Shown here one piece after another: positions 60,672-64,000 of a DNA stretch of 64,000 nucleotides (position 1 is its first letter; every line of letters begins with the position of its first letter). Source of the stretch: Dermacentor variabilis (Eukaryota > Arthropoda > Arachnida > Ixodida > Ixodidae); the NCBI RefSeq assembly GCF_050947875.1, contig NC_134570.1, forward strand, positions 242,598,584-242,662,583, in the 5' to 3' direction. The notes below the pieces were generated by a model. The model saw only the letters and a list, made by a program, of their open reading frames with translations, searched no databases and was not told where the DNA came from. The position numbers and the translations under genes were made by a program.

Positions 60672-63222
60672 ATCATTCCTGAGACCGACGACACGTGGGA
60701 ACATGTAGAATGCCTTACTGTATATATAGGAAAGACCATGACATCGGTAATATATAGACCTCCTTCTGGCGAGAAGGAAATACTTTGCAATTTTTTAGAC
60801 GCTTTGCTATTGTACGCCTGTTCTAGCAATGAACCTGTGATAGTAATGGGAGATATAAACATAGACATGAGCTCACATGACACGTGGGCTTGGCATCTGA
60901 AATCAATTCTAGCTTGCCACGCCTGCACAAACCACATTAAGTTACCAACCAGAGTTACAGAGAATAGTGCCACATTGATTGACATCTGTGTTACAAACTT
61001 AAATGAAGATGAAGTACTTGCCGGTGTTCTTACAAGTGATATAAGTGACCATTTACCCCTATTTTCTTTTATCAATGCCACTAAGATTCGCGCTACCCGG
61101 ACACCTTGTCATCGTCGAATAATAAATAATTTTTCGTTACAACACTTTCGGGAATTAATTGTAGCTATAGACTGGCAGGCGGTCTACCATGAAAGTGATG
61201 TTAACGCAGCTTTCAACATTTTTCTTTCCTGCATACAAACTTCTTATGAATCCGCTTTCCCGATACGATATGAACGTACCAGAAATAAGAAAGTACGAAA
61301 ACCTTGGATAAACCGTCATTTGTATAATGAGATAAAGAAGAAAAATGCGATGTACCACCTTTTCATAAAAACACGTGACCAAGAACAGTTGGCGACATTC
61401 AAAAAGTTCAGAAATCATCTACAAAGCAAACTGAAGAAAGCTAAACAAGATTACTATCTACACCTGTTTTCTAGCATACGTAACGAACCGAAACTGATAT
61501 GGAACGCAGTGAATAATATAACAAGTAGAAAGCCGAGTATCGCGTCCCAGACACCATTACTGCACAAAAGTCAAATGACGAGCATGAACGAACATTTCGT
61601 TCAGGCTGGTACATGTACATCGAGGGGAGGCGAAAGAAGAGTGGTTCATGCAATCGACATCCCACTGGTGACCAGCTCCATTTTTCTACAACCCACAGAT
61701 AGCGTTGAGATGCAATGTCTGATACACAATATGAAGAGCACAGCCTCGGCCGGACCCGACGGAATTCAACCGAAGCCGATAAAGTATGTCGCAAGCGAAA
61801 TAAGTGTCGTTCTAGCTTATATTGTTAATTTGTCAATATCTTCAGGGATCTTTCCAGATGCTCTAAAAACCGCTCGCATAACACCAATACATAAACGTGG
61901 TGCGAAAGATCAAGTCTCAAATTACAGACCAATTTCGGTCTTGAACATATTTTCAAAGCTTTTCGAAAGCGTCGTAGTTGATAGGCTGTGGTCTTTCTTG
62001 ACTAAACACAGTGTAATCTCAAAGTACCAATATGGTTTCCAAAAGAATAAGTCAGCAGAGCAAGCCCTTCTAGATATCAAGGATAAAATAATTGAGAACA
62101 TCGAAAAACAGAAGGTTACACTTGGCCTTTTTCTAGATTTACGGAAGGCTTTCGACTCGATCGATCATAAAATATTATTCCATAAACTAGAAATCTACGG
62201 AATACGCGGCGTCGCTAATGAGTTAATAAGAAGTTACCTAACGAATCGAAGCCAATTTGTTCAGATAAATTCTAGTACCTCTGACATTTTGCCTATAAAA
62301 CAGGGTGTACCTCAGGGCTCAAAACTTGGCCCACTATTGTTCTTAATTTATGTAAATTATATTGTACGAATACCCGACTCCCCGGACCTGGCAATGTATG
62401 CCGATGATACCAACGTGTTTTTTACTTCCAGTAACACTTCTGAACTTTGTCAGTGTTAATGCGTATCTAAATCGCTTATCAGTGTGGTTGAGTGCAAATA
62501 GTCTTGAATTAAATACTGCAAAAACAACATACATTTTATTCAGGGCTCGTAACAAGACCATACCTAATGACATTAACTTTAATTACAATGGTATAGCAAT
62601 TAATCATGTCCAAGAACAAAAATTCTTAGGCGTTTGGTTTGACGAACATTTATCTTGGAGTTCGCATATAAGGATGCTATGCAATGACCTTTCTAAATCT
62701 GTCGGTATCATTAACAGGATAACCCAGCTGATTCCGCTTTGGCTAAAACAACAGTTATACAATACTCTCATGTACTCTAAACTTTGCTACGGGGTCCTGG
62801 TTTGGGGTACTACTTCAAAAACAAACTACAACAAATTAATTCTCTTACAGAAACGAATCCTTCCTATATACTGCAATTACCATGGCCGTTTTGTAGACCC
62901 TGAAACAGCTCCATTATTTCAACGCTACTCCCTTCTTCGAGCAGACAGAAGATATTATAAGAAACTTCTGATGACCATACACAAGCAAAAATTATTCACC
63001 AAAATAGACAACGACGAAATACCTCGTTATGCACTGCGCCGGAATACCAGACACTTACCGAAAACAAGAACAAATTATGGTAAACATACTTTCATATATC
63101 AGTCGACAGAAATAGTAAACAAGGTAGGAGAATTGTTAAACTTCAGTGCTTCAGAAAGTACCTATAAAAAACAGCTTAATGCATTATTACTCGCAGATGA
63201 CATTGCTTTCACTAATTACTAA
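60672..63222 (+). pseudogene. LINE-C ORF2: endonuclease C-terminal half and complete RT, one frameshift
   Basis: The endonuclease part reads VIYRPPSGEKEIL, VIVMGDINIDMSSHD and SDISDHLPLFSF (the GDxN and SDH catalytic blocks). The RT contains STASAGPDGIQPKPIK, VSNYRPISVLNIFSK, YGFQKNKSAEQAL, LGLFLDLRKAFDSIDH, QGVPQGSKLGPLLFLIYVN and catalytic MYADDTNVFF at about 62395-62420, then, after a frameshift near 62450, KFLGVWFDEHLSWSSHIRML and YGVLVWGTTSKTNYNKLILLQKRI, ending at TAA 63220-63222. These are CR1/Jockey-group motifs. The first ~120 residues of the endonuclease are lost by truncation, so it cannot mobilise itself. Confidence 0.9.
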
Positions 63223-63501
63223 CATTTTCTTTTTATTGCCTCTGTGTGTAGACATGTATGATCTAACAAAGAGCGCATACTGTGCTAATCATTATGAGGC
63301 TTACTGGTTCTAACGAACAAATATCGTAATCATTTTTGTTCATGAATTTATGATCTCTTGTGTGAAATATCTATGTACGTTATATGTGTATTCATTTGTA
63401 CTGATTTTATCCGCTGTTGTAACCGTGGGGTCTGGGACCTCTAGCAGGCCTGCGTGCCTTTAGTCCCAGTCTCCCCTCGCTCGGACGAGAAATAAAGTAC
63501 A

Positions 63502-63514
63502 TATGATGATGATG
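63502..63514 (+). repeat. (ATG)n tail of LINE-C
   Basis: atgatgatgatg tail at the 3' end of the inserted LINE. A frame starting MMMMKYL across it is an artefact. Confidence 0.85.
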
Positions 63515-64000
63515 AAATATCTGTTCATTATATGTCAGAAGTCCCTTAATAGCGGCGTTGTGTCTTCTTCCTGGAAAAGAGCTAAAGCACTACCTTTATA
63601 TAAATCTGGTGTCACACAGCTCTCATCTAACTATAGGCCTATTTCTTTAACCCCAACCTCATGCAAAATACTAGAACACATAATCTATAAGCATATAATA
63701 ATGTTACTTGAAAATAATACCCATTGAACATATTTCAGCATGGCTTCAGGCAGGGTTTTAGTACTGTAACCCAACTTGCGGAGTTCACTCATGACCTTTC
63801 CCATTACATCGACTTAGGTAATCAGATTGACACCATTTTCATTGACTTTATAGCAAAGCTTTCGACACTGTACTACAATCTAAATTTCTTTTGAAACTCC
63901 ATAATAATCTAAATAACCCTCAGTTAGTGTCTTGGATTTCCAGTTTCCTTTCTATGCGTTCCCAATTCGTATGCTATGATTCTGCGGATTCATCTGTAGT
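63515..64000 (+). mobile_element. LINE-B, right part, running off the window
   Basis: Continues LINE-B RT: KYLFIICQKSLNSGVVSSSW, KALPLYKSGVTQLSSNYRPI, SLTPTSCKILEHIIY, a TGA at about 63725, then HGFRQGFSTVTQLAEFTHDLS and FIDFIAKLSTL (normally FLDF.KAFD). Decayed and truncated by the window edge. Confidence 0.85.

Larger units (their letters stand above)
60538..63514 (+). mobile_element. LINE-C: CR1-like LINE, 5'-truncated, 2977 bp
   Basis: Inserted in LINE-B with the short duplication AAAT (60534-60537, 63515-63518) and ending in an (ATG)n tail after aataaagtac. It keeps part of the endonuclease, the whole RT and the 3' UTR, with a single frameshift, so it is young. Confidence 0.92.

Noticed and set aside
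1..64000. CRISPR array, bacterial operon, rRNA or intact tRNA gene
   Set aside because: No spaced identical repeats, ribosome-binding-site-led gene runs or rRNA-like sequence; the only tRNA-like stretch (58645) is a degenerate SINE head.

Overview
This window reads as intergenic or intronic DNA from a large, repeat-rich arthropod genome, most likely a hard tick. The reasons are several retrotransposon clades side by side (CR1-like and esterase-type LINEs, Ty3/Gypsy LTR elements, a Penelope-like GIY-YIG fragment), several TA- and TTAA-flanked MITEs, hAT-, Tc1- and P-like DNA transposon debris, and two dispersed repeats that I recall as tick SINE-type sequences. The species call is an inference from repeat families. 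No host protein gene, rRNA, tRNA gene or CRISPR array can be supported. The only host-like candidates are a small THAP-domain exon in a GC-rich island near 5.2 kb and a degenerate THAP fragment near 30.8 kb, and both could also be P-transposon debris.

Layout. 0-11.6 kb holds small and medium repeats: a perfect 52-bp palindrome, a hAT-type MITE with an 8-bp target duplication, a Penelope-like fragment, a LINE 3' fragment, a TA-flanked MITE, an (AT)n tract inside a duplicated segment, a full-length Tc1-type element with ~250-bp inverted repeats, and a P-like element carrying transposase remnants. 11.6-29.5 kb is a LINE cluster. LINE-1 and LINE-2 lie head to tail on the + strand and encode ORF1 proteins with a zinc finger, a coiled coil and an SGNH esterase. 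LINE-3 is a truncated copy on the - strand. LINE-2 is split inside its reverse transcriptase by Gypsy-1, a nearly pristine LTR retrotransposon (161-bp LTRs with one difference, ATAT target duplication, open gag and pol).

29.7-40 kb holds a second copy of the first MITE, a ~165-bp tandem array, an internally deleted Gypsy relic (Gypsy-3) ending in a fold-back, a 722-bp TTAA-flanked fold-back element, an LTR with TATA box and poly(A) signal, and a SINE-like fragment. 40.8-49.1 kb is a three-level nest. LINE-A (CR1-like, - strand, with a 2A-like motif in ORF1) is interrupted by Gypsy-2 (+ strand, GTACT duplication, internally deleted). The 5' LTR of Gypsy-2 is in turn split by LINE-4 (- strand). 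50.7-64 kb holds a truncated CR1-like LINE with an 8-bp duplication, a ~120-bp tandem array, two more TA-flanked elements, a small non-autonomous LTR element, a tRNA-like SINE, and LINE-B split by LINE-C.

The observations most worth follow-up are four. First, LINE-1 and LINE-2 share a similar 5' UTR and ORF1 N-terminus but abruptly different esterase and ORF2 regions, which suggests module exchange. Second, three fold-back junctions include an inverted copy of target DNA at the LINE-C 5' junction. Third, LINE-4 entered an LTR with no loss and no target duplication at a site matching its own GGAT tail. Fourth, Gypsy-1 looks recently active.
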